Source: Myxococcales bacterium
Lineage (GTDB): Bacteria > Myxococcota_A > UBA9042 > GCA-2863065
Direction of reading: 5' to 3'
NCBI GenBank assembly: GCA_018780435.1
Contig: JADMJS010000378.1
Location: forward strand, 1-64,000
DNA length: 64,000 bases
Of this stretch, positions 9,661 through 18,134 are shown piece after piece; position 1 is the first letter of the stretch; the number at the start of each line of letters is the position of its first letter. A program made the translations under genes and the position numbers. The notes beneath the pieces are model-generated. The model was not told where the DNA came from. It was given only the letters and a program-made list of their open reading frames with translations, and ran no database searches.

Positions 9661-10077
9661 ATGAGCGCACTCGTCGCCATCCTCTCCGGCCTCCTCTTCG
9701 GTGTGGGTCTGGGCCTCGCCGGAATGCTGCAACCCGTCAAAGTGGCCGGCTTTCTCGACTTCTTCGCCGGCAATTGGGACCCCACTCTGGCCTTGGTGAT
9801 GGGCGGCGCGGTGGTGGTCTACGCCATCGCCCATCGCCTTATCACTCGCCGCGCGGCGCCGCTCTTCGATGGCCGCTTCCACCTGCCGACACGTAGCGAC
9901 ATCGACCCGCGCCTCCTCGGCGGAGCCGCCCTCTTCGGGCTCGGGTGGGGCATCGGCGGCTACTGCCCGGGCCCCGGCCTCACGAGCATCGCGACCTACA
10001 CGGCGCCGACGCTGGTCTTCGTGGGCACGATGCTGGTCGGCATGCTCGTCTTCCGCGAGGTCGATAAGCGACTCTGA
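9661..10077 (+). CDS. YeeE/YedE family (DUF6691-like) half protein
   Basis: MSALVAILSGLLFGVGLGLAGMLQPVKVAGFLDFFAGNWDPTLALVMGGA...GGYCPGPGLTSI. Confidence 0.92.
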   Translation: MSALVAILSGLLFGVGLGLAGMLQPVKVAGFLDFFAGNWDPTLALVMGGAVVVYAIAHRLITRRAAPLFDGRFHLPTRSDIDPRLLGGAALFGLGWGIGGYCPGPGLTSIATYTAPTLVFVGTMLVGMLVFREVDKRL

Positions 10078-10097
10078 GCGGACACCTTGGGGCACTA

Positions 10098-10256
10098 AGG
10101 GCTCGGTCGTAAATAAGTGAGAGCTATTACCGCGCCGCGCCCCGCCCGGCTTGGGCCAAGTCCGAAGACATACTCCCTGTATTTCGAGGACTTGGAACGA
10201 GCCGGGCGGGGATGCAGCGCGAGGAAAAGAGAATCACTTATTTACGACCGAGCCCT
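10098..10256. mobile_element. MITE-like hairpin element with 23-bp perfect terminal inverted repeats
   Basis: AGGGCTCGGTCGTAAATAAGTGA (10098-10120) is the exact reverse complement of 10234-10256; nested imperfect stems (CCCGCCCGGCT/AGCCGGGCGGG, CCAAGTCC/GGACTTGG). Confidence 0.75.
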
Positions 10257-10321
10257 AAGCACCCGATACAAACAAGTTACCGACAGTCGCAATCACGCTC
10301 CTGTCGATATGTGGAGATACC

Positions 10322-11218
10322 ATGAGCCCATCGGTCAAATACTTCTTCGACCCGAACACCTTCACTCTGACCTACGTCGTGTGGGACGCTGTCAGTAAGG
10401 ACGCCGTCGTCATCGACCCGGTGCTCGACTTCAGCCCGATCAAAGGCCGAACCGACACGGTCTCGGCGCAGCAAGTCGTCGACTTCGCGAAGCAGAACGG
10501 ACTGACCGTACACTACAGTATGGAGACGCACGCTCACGCCGACCACCTGTCGGCAGGCCCGTGGCTCCGTGAACAGCTCGGTGCCAAGGTCGCGATCGGT
10601 GCGCGTATCACGGAGGTACAAGAGACCTTCAAGGCCATCCTCGACCTCGACCACCTCGCGACCGATGGCAGCCAGTTCGACCGACTCCTCGCACCCGACG
10701 AGGTGGTTCGCGCGGGCACGCTCGAAATCCGGGCGATCCCGACGCCCGGCCACACCCCGGCGTGTATGTCCTTCCTCATCGGTGACGCCGTCTTCACCGG
10801 AGACGCGCTCTTCGTGGAGGACTTCGGTACGGGCCGCTGCGACTTCCCGAAGGGCGACTCGGGGTGTCTCTACACGTCCGTCCACGAGCGTCTCTACAAG
10901 CTCCCGGAAGCGACGCGTGTCTTCGTCGGCCACGACTACCAGCCCGGCGGCCGCGAGGTCCGCGCCGAGACGACCATCGGCACCTCCAAGGAGCAGAACG
11001 TGCAGCTCACCGAAGCGACGCCACGTGAGGCGTTCGTCTCGACGCGCAACGCCCGCGACAGCAAGCTCGATCCGCCCAGGCTGCTGTGGCCAGCGATCCA
11101 GGTCAACGCCAACGGCGGTCTCCTTCCGCCCGCGTCGAACAACGGGATACGCTTCTTCAAGACGCCCATGAACCTGCGTCGCCCAACCACGGACTCGGGG
11201 GCCCCACTCCCCCAGTAA
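10322..11218 (+). CDS. MBL-fold metallo-hydrolase, persulfide dioxygenase (ETHE1/Blh)-like
   Basis: YSMETHAHADHLSAGPWLR...TPGHTPACMSFLIGDAVFTGDALF...VFVGHDYQPGGR. Confidence 0.92.
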   Translation: MSPSVKYFFDPNTFTLTYVVWDAVSKDAVVIDPVLDFSPIKGRTDTVSAQQVVDFAKQNGLTVHYSMETHAHADHLSAGPWLREQLGAKVAIGARITEVQETFKAILDLDHLATDGSQFDRLLAPDEVVRAGTLEIRAIPTPGHTPACMSFLIGDAVFTGDALFVEDFGTGRCDFPKGDSGCLYTSVHERLYKLPEATRVFVGHDYQPGGREVRAETTIGTSKEQNVQLTEATPREAFVSTRNARDSKLDPPRLLWPAIQVNANGGLLPPASNNGIRFFKTPMNLRRPTTDSGAPLPQ

Positions 11219-11257
11219 CGCGGTCCGAATGACACCAGCCCGCCTCGAGGAACCACC

Positions 11258-12349
11258 ATGATCTTCCGCCAGCTCTTCGAAAACGCCTCAAGCACCTACA
11301 CCTACCTCGTCGCGTCCGAGAAGACCCGGGAGGCGGTGCTCATCGATCCGGTCCTTGAGGACCTCGAGAAATACACGAAGCTTCTCGACGGCCTCGACCT
11401 CCAGCTCGTCTACACCTTCGAGACCCACGTCCACGCCGACCACGTCACGGCCGGCGGGACGCTCCGAGAGAAGCTCGGTTCGAAGACGGTCGTGCGTCGC
11501 GTGTCGGGGCCGCCGTGCGCCGACATCCACACCGACCACGGCGACGTCCTCGAGGTCGGCGACCTGCGCTTCGAGGTCCGTGCGACCCCCGGCCACACCG
11601 ACGGGTGTGTCGCTTATGTGATGGCCGACCGGGTCTTCACGGGCGACACCCTCCTCATCGGCGGCTGCGGGCGCACGGACTTCCAGCAGGGCGACGCCGG
11701 CAAGCTCTACGACAGCGTCCACACGCAGCTCTTCTCCCTCCCGGCCGAGACGCTCATCTTCCCAGGGCACGACTACCGCGGCCGCACGGTCTCGACCGTC
11801 GGCGAGGAGAAGGCCACGAACGCCCGACTCGGCGGCGGCCGAAGCCGTGAAGACTTCGTGCAGCTCATGAGCGAGCTAAAGCTCGATAGGCCCAAGCAGA
11901 TTGAACGCGCCGTCCCGGCCAACCTGGCCTGCGGCCTCGACCAGCAGGGCCGAACCTCGGTCGACACCGCGGCGCAGGACGCGGCCATGTTCGCGGAAGC
12001 GCTGCGAAAAGCGCGTCTCCTCCCGGGCGGCTACCGCGAGGTCTCGCCGGAAGGCGCGATGGCGCACCTCGAGTCCTTCCGCATCGTCGATGTGCGGCAG
12101 CCCGAGGAATACACGAGCCCCGAGCTCGGCCGCATCGCCGCCGCGGTCAACATCCCGCTCGCGACCGTGGGCCGCGCCATGGCCGAGTGGCCGAAGGACG
12201 TCCCCCTCCTCATGGTCTGCCGCTCCGGACGTCGGTCCGCTGCGGCCGCCGAGGAGCTCGCCCAGAAGGGCTTCCAAGAACTCTACAACCTCGTGGGCGG
12301 CATGATCGCCTGGAACGACTTCAAACTCCCCGTCAAACGGGGCGGATGA
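11258..12349 (+). CDS. MBL-fold persulfide dioxygenase-like protein with C-terminal rhodanese domain
   Basis: TFETHVHADHVTAGG...GGCGRTDFQQGDAGKLYDSVHTQL...FPGHDY plus FRIVDVRQPEEYTSP...LLMVCRSGRRSAAAAEEL. Confidence 0.94.
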   Translation: MIFRQLFENASSTYTYLVASEKTREAVLIDPVLEDLEKYTKLLDGLDLQLVYTFETHVHADHVTAGGTLREKLGSKTVVRRVSGPPCADIHTDHGDVLEVGDLRFEVRATPGHTDGCVAYVMADRVFTGDTLLIGGCGRTDFQQGDAGKLYDSVHTQLFSLPAETLIFPGHDYRGRTVSTVGEEKATNARLGGGRSREDFVQLMSELKLDRPKQIERAVPANLACGLDQQGRTSVDTAAQDAAMFAEALRKARLLPGGYREVSPEGAMAHLESFRIVDVRQPEEYTSPELGRIAAAVNIPLATVGRAMAEWPKDVPLLMVCRSGRRSAAAAEELAQKGFQELYNLVGGMIAWNDFKLPVKRGG

Positions 12350-12421
12350 CCGCCCGGCCCCGGCCGCAGCGCACGCGAGAGCGAGCGCGCGCGGCCCGCG
12401 CCGGGCGTCAAGGAGACACCC

Positions 12422-13165
12422 ATGTTCGCGCTTGCACTCGCCCTCTCGCTCCTCGTCGGTGTCGCCCTCGGCCTCCTCGGCGGCGGTGGCTCCATCCTCA
12501 CCCTCCCCATCCTGGTCTACGTCCTGAAGATGGACGAGAAGGCCGCCATCGCGATGTCCCTCATCATCGTGGGACTCACCAGCGCGACCGCGCTCATCTC
12601 CCACGCCCGTAACGGCAACGTAAACTGGCGCATCGGCCTCATCTTCGCCGCCGCGGGCTCCGTCGGCGCCTTCGCCGGCGGCTTCGCGGCCGGCTGGATC
12701 CCCGGCGCTTGGCTCGTCCGTGCCTTCCTCGTGATGATGGTCGCCACCGGCATCGCCATGATCCGCGGCCGAAAGACCGTCTCGGCCCCGACGGACGTCC
12801 AGAAGCTCCCCGCCGCGAAGATCGTCGGCGAAGGCCTCATCGTCGGCGTCGTCACGGGCCTCGTCGGCGCCGGCGGCGGCTTCCTCGTCGTCCCGGCGCT
12901 CGCCCTCCTCGGCGGCCTCCCCATGCCCACCGCGGTCGGCACCTCACTCCTCGTCATCGCCATCAAGAGCGTCTTTGGCTACGTCGGCCACGCCACCCAC
13001 GTGGATGTCGACCTGCTCACCGCCGCCAGCCTCTCCGCGACCGCCATCCTCGGCTCCTTCGCGGGAGGCATGGTCGCCCCCAAGGTCCCCGCCGCGTCGC
13101 TGCGCCAGGCCTTCGGCATCTTCGTGCTCGTCATGGCGGCGTATATGGGGTGGAAGCAGCTTTGA
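12422..13165 (+). CDS. Sulfite exporter TauE/SafE family protein
   Basis: [41 protein letters not shown]...[33 protein letters not shown]. Confidence 0.94.
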   Translation: MFALALALSLLVGVALGLLGGGGSILTLPILVYVLKMDEKAAIAMSLIIVGLTSATALISHARNGNVNWRIGLIFAAAGSVGAFAGGFAAGWIPGAWLVRAFLVMMVATGIAMIRGRKTVSAPTDVQKLPAAKIVGEGLIVGVVTGLVGAGGGFLVVPALALLGGLPMPTAVGTSLLVIAIKSVFGYVGHATHVDVDLLTAASLSATAILGSFAGGMVAPKVPAASLRQAFGIFVLVMAAYMGWKQL

Positions 13166-13202
13166 GGGCTGGCGCCCAGCCGCTCGGCCGTTATGCTCCC
13201 GA

Positions 13203-13419
13203 GGTGCCTCTTGACGTCTCGAGCGCCGGTTCAGCCCACCCTCCCTCGCCACTCGGCTGGGGTGCGGCGCGCCTGCATCCCGAGTCGGAGCGACTCTTCC
13301 TCAAGGGCCTCGACTACTGTGGGAGCTTGCCCGAGGTGACTGCCGCCGAGCTGCACCCTTGGGTGCGCGCGAAGTTCCTCGAGCTGTGGGCTCTCGCGCA
13401 GATGGTCGAGCCGTTCTGA
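13203..13419 (+). CDS. Small hypothetical protein (possible GTG start)
   Basis: Tail of track ORF 12709..13419 after TauE: PLDVSSAGSAHPPSPLGWGAARLHPESERLFLKGLDYCGSLPEVTAAELHPWVRAKFLELWALAQMVEPF, protein-like composition. Confidence 0.35.
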
Positions 13420-13421
13420 CG

Positions 13422-14720
13422 TCACTGGCCCGCGAGCGCGAGTCGGTGGACCTCGTTGGTCGGGATGACGGGGAACGAGATGTGGGCAGTAGCCCCCGGG
13501 TCGAAGTCGAAGCCTTCGTGGTCGGGCTCGGCGGTCGGGTACCCAAATCGCCAAACTCGGGTGGGCGAATTCAGGGTGGCGGCGAAATCGACCTTGGACT
13601 CGGGTTCGAGCGACGCGAGATCGTAGGCGTGAAGGCCCATCAAGCTGGCGTGCGTCGTGGTGGACTCGGTCATGGCCCAAAGGCGGCCGTCACGGACACG
13701 CAGGCCCTGTAGCGTGCCTGAGACGGAGCGTCGAAAGACCACGGCGGCGTCGAAGTCGGGAGTGTCGGCGGCCGGCCCGGACAGTGGCACACGGACAAAC
13801 ACCTCATACACATCGAGCCAGAGGTGCCCATCCGCGACGTCGATGGCGTCGAGGTACGGATAGCGTTCGCTCGTGTCGTACCAGGCCGTCACGTCGAACG
13901 TCTCTCGATCGATCACCCGTAGTCCAGTAAGAGGCTGGCCGACGAGGTGCATGTAGGGGAGCATGAGTCCTTGACCAATGCTCGCAATTGAACCGACATG
14001 TGCTCCCGGCCAACCGAGAGGAGCGGAGCACGCTTCTCGCGTGATGTGGAACTGCTCGTCGAGCGCCGCCACGCACGGGCCGCGGTCGCCGCTGTTGTAG
14101 GACGTGAACGTCGTGCCGTCGTAGTGCAAGAGCCCCTGTGCGGCCGCGGCGCCGACGTTCATCGGCGAGACCGACAGGAGCTCGCTTCCGCTCCCTTCGA
14201 TCTCGGCCACCTCGACCATCAACGCCGTGACGCCCTCCTCGTGCCGAGCGGTAACCGAGACAATGCCCGGGGCCCTCGCCCTCGCCAGACCGCTGCCCAC
14301 AAGGATGCCTAGGCGCTCCGGGATGTCGGTCCCCCACTCCACCGCCACTGGCGTTGGCTGGCCCGAGTCCCGCTCCAGACGGAAGCGCCCGAACTCGCCG
14401 ACCCGTATCATGGGCGCCACGATTCGAAGGCCCGCGTCAGTGGCGTCGTGCCCGCCGACGTCGATGCCGCCCGAGTCGAGCACCCGATCCGAGAAAACGA
14501 CCTCGGCGCACTGGCGATCGCCGCCGGAGCAGTCGGCGACGTCGTGTGGGCTCAAGTCGGTGTCGCTGAGCCAGTCTCCGGATGCTGCAGCGTCGCTGTG
14601 GGAGATGGCCAACAGGCTATCCGGGCAAGCGATGACATCATCACGGCTGCAGGCGAACATGACTGATGTGATAGAGGTCAGCGTGGTGGCGCCCACAAAC
14701 GCCGAGGGACGACACTTCAC
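13422..14720 (-). CDS. Hypothetical lipoprotein, beta-propeller-like
   Basis: Probable GTG start, TTLTSITSVMFACSRDD lipobox-like; repeated W/Y/D-rich strands. Confidence 0.6.
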   Translation of the reverse strand: MKCRPSAFVGATTLTSITSVMFACSRDDVIACPDSLLAISHSDAAASGDWLSDTDLSPHDVADCSGGDRQCAEVVFSDRVLDSGGIDVGGHDATDAGLRIVAPMIRVGEFGRFRLERDSGQPTPVAVEWGTDIPERLGILVGSGLARARAPGIVSVTARHEEGVTALMVEVAEIEGSGSELLSVSPMNVGAAAAQGLLHYDGTTFTSYNSGDRGPCVAALDEQFHITREACSAPLGWPGAHVGSIASIGQGLMLPYMHLVGQPLTGLRVIDRETFDVTAWYDTSERYPYLDAIDVADGHLWLDVYEVFVRVPLSGPAADTPDFDAAVVFRRSVSGTLQGLRVRDGRLWAMTESTTTHASLMGLHAYDLASLEPESKVDFAATLNSPTRVWRFGYPTAEPDHEGFDFDPGATAHISFPVIPTNEVHRLALAGQ

Positions 14721-14997
14721 GTTTTCGAGTCTTCGATGAAATTCAACAGGCACTACAAAGATCCCTAATCGTTCCATGATGTTGATTTTTATTCATAGCC
14801 GAAGCTTCACGGCTGACTTGCTTCACTGAGTCGCCGAAGTCACAGAGTCTGATCATTGAGATCGTCAGCGGCGCCGAAACTATCCACGACGGAACCTGCG
14901 CTCGATGACGAAGGCCACTGCGAGCGGGAGCCCTTGCTCCGGCGCCGCTTGGGCGGTATGCCGTCCCGAGGCGCATTAGCCCCCGGGAGAACCCCAC

Positions 14998-16557
14998 ATG
15001 ACCTCCGGACCGAAAGCACCTGCGACGCCAACAGCGCCGAGCGACAGCGTCTTCGACATCTCGATCCACGAGCTCCCGCCACCGCTCCCCGGGGCCGACG
15101 ACGGGACCGCGGGCGACACGGAAGAAGAGCGGCTGGTCTCCGCGCTCCTCGACGCATTATCGAGGGTCCCGAGTCAGCCAAGCCGAGTGGGTGAGATCGC
15201 TCGCGGCGGATCGGGGTTGGTCGAGACGGCGTTCGAGCCTCGGCTGCACCGGCGAACGGCCATGAAGACGCTGCTCGACTCGGTGCGCAGTCACCCGCTC
15301 ATGGTGCGGGCCTTCATCCGCGAGGCCCAGGTCACGGCGCAGCTCGACCACCCGAACATCGTGCCGGTACACGCGCTCGGGCTCGATGCTGACGGTCGGC
15401 CCTTCTTCACGATGAAGCTTGTCGAAGGGCGCACGCTGGCGGAGCTCATCGAGAACCGATCCGCGGGCGGCGGTATCGATCGGGCCTACTCGCGACTCAC
15501 CCACTTGGTCGAGAACCTCATCAAAGTCTGTGACGCGCTGGCGTTCGCCCACAGCCGCGGCGTGATCCACTGCGATCTCAAGGCGCAGAACATCATGTGC
15601 GGCGACTTCGGCGAGGTCTATCTGATGGACTGGGGCTTCGCGCGCGTGCGGCTGCGACCGAAGGACCTCGCGCCGGACCGGCCGTGGGTCGTCGATCCGC
15701 TCCCGGACCTCCCCGGTTCGAACCGCGACGGCCTTGTCTTCGGCACGCCGGGCACGATGGCGCCCGAACAGGCCCTCGGTCGCACGCAGTATCTCGACGA
15801 ACGCACCGACGTCTTCTCGCTCGGCGCGCTCCTCTATTCGATCCTCACCGGCCGCGTCCCCTACCTCGCCGACTCGCCTCGCGAGGCCGTGCTAAAGGCC
15901 CAAGTGGGAGACTATCCGCCGATCGATGCCGACGGTGAGCACGGATTCGGGCTCAAACCGCGGGAGCTCGTGCGCATCGTCGCCCGCGCGATGGCCCTGC
16001 GACCGTCAGACCGCTACCAGTCGGTCGAGGACTTGAAGACCGACCTGCTCCTCTACTTTCGCGGCACCAGCCAATTCCCGACGCGCACGCTCCCGGCGGG
16101 GAGCACGGTCGTCGCGGAGGGCGAGGCTGGGCACGCGGCCTTCATCATCGCGAGCGGCGAGTGTGAAGTCCTGAAGTCGGAAGGCGGTCGCCCGAAGTCG
16201 CTTGGCCGCTTGGGCGTCGGCCAGGTCTTCGGCGAGATGGCGCTCCTCACCGACACCCCGCGCAGTGCCTCGGTCATCGCCCGGACGCCAGTGACGCTCA
16301 TGGTCATCACGCGCGACGTGATGGACCAGGAGATGCGCTCGATGAAGCCGTGGATGGGCGCCATCGTGCGCTCGCTCGCGATGCGCCTGCGGGACACGCT
16401 CGAACGCGCCGCTCAATCGCCCGCGGCCCCGGTGCCGCCCCCGCCCGACGAGAACGACAAGATCACCTTGCGGCAGATCGCCGCCATCACGGACGCGGAC
16501 CTCAATGACGATCGCCCCTGGTGGGCGCCGATCCCAGTAGGCAAGGAGATCGGGTGA
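14998..16557 (+). CDS. Serine/threonine protein kinase with C-terminal cyclic-nucleotide-binding domain
   Basis: GVIHCDLKAQNIMCGDFGEVYLMDWGFAR, APEQ, ERTDVFSLGALLY; then GSTVVAEGEAGHAAFIIASGECEVLKSEGG...GVGQVFGEMALLTDTPRSASV. Confidence 0.95.
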   Translation: MTSGPKAPATPTAPSDSVFDISIHELPPPLPGADDGTAGDTEEERLVSALLDALSRVPSQPSRVGEIARGGSGLVETAFEPRLHRRTAMKTLLDSVRSHPLMVRAFIREAQVTAQLDHPNIVPVHALGLDADGRPFFTMKLVEGRTLAELIENRSAGGGIDRAYSRLTHLVENLIKVCDALAFAHSRGVIHCDLKAQNIMCGDFGEVYLMDWGFARVRLRPKDLAPDRPWVVDPLPDLPGSNRDGLVFGTPGTMAPEQALGRTQYLDERTDVFSLGALLYSILTGRVPYLADSPREAVLKAQVGDYPPIDADGEHGFGLKPRELVRIVARAMALRPSDRYQSVEDLKTDLLLYFRGTSQFPTRTLPAGSTVVAEGEAGHAAFIIASGECEVLKSEGGRPKSLGRLGVGQVFGEMALLTDTPRSASVIARTPVTLMVITRDVMDQEMRSMKPWMGAIVRSLAMRLRDTLERAAQSPAAPVPPPPDENDKITLRQIAAITDADLNDDRPWWAPIPVGKEIG

Positions 16558-16601
16558 ACGACGACGCCTCGTGATCTCCTTGAGGCAGCTACTTGAGCCA
16601 G

Positions 16602-17363
16602 CTACTTGAGGCAGTACGCCCCGCACGCATTGCCGCCGCAACCGGACCCCGTGCGCGCGTACCACTGGCCGTCCTGCGGGTAGACCTGACACCAGGATTC
16701 GGCATTGTCGTCGTCGACGTAGGTCAAAGCACAGAAGAGGGCGCCTTCCGAGCCCGGGATGGCGATGCCGTTCGTCACGTTGCAGAACGAATACGCGAAG
16801 ACCGAGAGGCCCAGCTTGGCGGCGGTGACGGCGCCGGGCGCGAGCTTGTCGGTCGTCACGGCCAGCGGCCCGAGCTTGTCGGTCGTGACGGCCAATGGCG
16901 CGAGCTCAGTGCCCGCAAGGCAGCCCGTACAGGCGAGGTCGCTCGCGACGGTCGCGGAGTCGGCGAGGAGCGCGTGGTCGGCCGTCTTGGCGTTCTCAGC
17001 GACGAGCGCGAGGTCGGCAACCGCGGCCCCCGTCGCCCACAGGGCGAGGGGCACCGCCCCGAGCGCCACCCGAGGCAGCTCCGGATCTCCCTCGACCTTC
17101 ACCGCGACCCACAGCGCCGACGTGTCGCGTACAGTCTCGACGGCGAGCGACGTCATCGGTAGGTGAAAGACGCCGTCCGCGACCGGATGGTCCAGGAAGA
17201 GCTGAGTCGCGACCGCGCTCCCGCCTTCATCGGCGTCATAGACGGTGACGATGAGGTCGTAGGTGCCGTCCACCGGCCCGCCGAGGTTCGAGAGCGCGCC
17301 CTGCACCCACACGGGCGGCGCGACGGTCATGAGCTGGACGAGGGGAACGAGGAGGAGGTTCAT
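16602..17363 (-). CDS. Secreted hypothetical protein with tail-fibre-like repeats
   Basis: MNLLLVPLVQLMTVAPPVWVQGALSNLGGPVDGTYDLIVTVYDADEGG... and TELAPLAVTTDKLGPLAVTTDKLAPGAVTAAKLG. Confidence 0.75.
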   Translation of the reverse strand: MNLLLVPLVQLMTVAPPVWVQGALSNLGGPVDGTYDLIVTVYDADEGGSAVATQLFLDHPVADGVFHLPMTSLAVETVRDTSALWVAVKVEGDPELPRVALGAVPLALWATGAAVADLALVAENAKTADHALLADSATVASDLACTGCLAGTELAPLAVTTDKLGPLAVTTDKLAPGAVTAAKLGLSVFAYSFCNVTNGIAIPGSEGALFCALTYVDDDNAESWCQVYPQDGQWYARTGSGCGGNACGAYCLK

Positions 17364-17492
17364 GGGCGGCCTCGGGGGGGTGAATGGCCAGTGGAGCCTA
17401 CTTGGATGCGGGTTTTCCCTCAATTGCGGGGTGGCGGCAGGTAATCTAGCTTGCCGGACGTCGCCGTCGTGGTGCGACGAAGAGAGACTAAG

Positions 17493-18134
17493 ATGGCCAA
17501 CCTTCCTTTCCCGATTGATCGACTCCTGACCGCCTCCAGCCGCACGGGTACGCTGTACGGCTTCATGGGACAAGATCCGAGCGCGAACGACGTGCTGCAT
17601 TTCCTCATTCCGACGACCTACACGAAGCCAGACGACAACGACGAGATCTTCTGGAACGCGGGGACCGCACCCTTCACATTCGCGAACTGGAGAGTGTTTG
17701 CGGAGGGTTTCAAGGCTGGAGGCGGAGTGTACGAACTCTATCGCTGCACGCAGGGCGGCTTCCTTCAACCACCAAACGCCGGTCTGCTCTTCGATGGCCA
17801 CTTCAACATGCCACACAGCGGCCACAAAACATTGCGGCCGTCCATCGACCTTCTCCAATTCAACGATGGCTGGGTGCTACTCAAGGACCGCGCGGGGAAC
17901 CAGGTCGGAGGATGCCTCGTAGACGATCCAGGCGGTGGCGACTTCCGAGAAGTATGGCAGGTGAACGCACCACACACCATGCCCTCGTCGTTCTTCGCCA
18001 TCGGGCAGAACGGGTCCGTGACCGCTGGCATCGGCAGCCTCGACGGCGACATCCAAGTCGACGGCGTGGACAACCTGAAGTCCACCGCACGCCTAGCGCT
18101 GTACGTCACCCGCGAGTTCATGGGCCTCCCATAA
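17493..18134 (+). CDS. Hypothetical protein, paralog A of an unnamed family (see 21183..21821)
   Basis: MANLPFPIDRLLTASSRTGTLYGFMG...FLIPTTYTKPDDND...LLQFNDGWVLL...; convergent 17-bp overlap with the kinase gene. Confidence 0.75.
   Translation: MANLPFPIDRLLTASSRTGTLYGFMGQDPSANDVLHFLIPTTYTKPDDNDEIFWNAGTAPFTFANWRVFAEGFKAGGGVYELYRCTQGGFLQPPNAGLLFDGHFNMPHSGHKTLRPSIDLLQFNDGWVLLKDRAGNQVGGCLVDDPGGGDFREVWQVNAPHTMPSSFFAIGQNGSVTAGIGSLDGDIQVDGVDNLKSTARLALYVTREFMGLP

Noticed and set aside
16840-16920. Short tandem DNA repeat (GAGCTTGTCGGTCGTGACGGCCA)
   Set aside because: Encodes the repeated peptide LAVTTDKL in a secreted protein; ordinary coding repeat.
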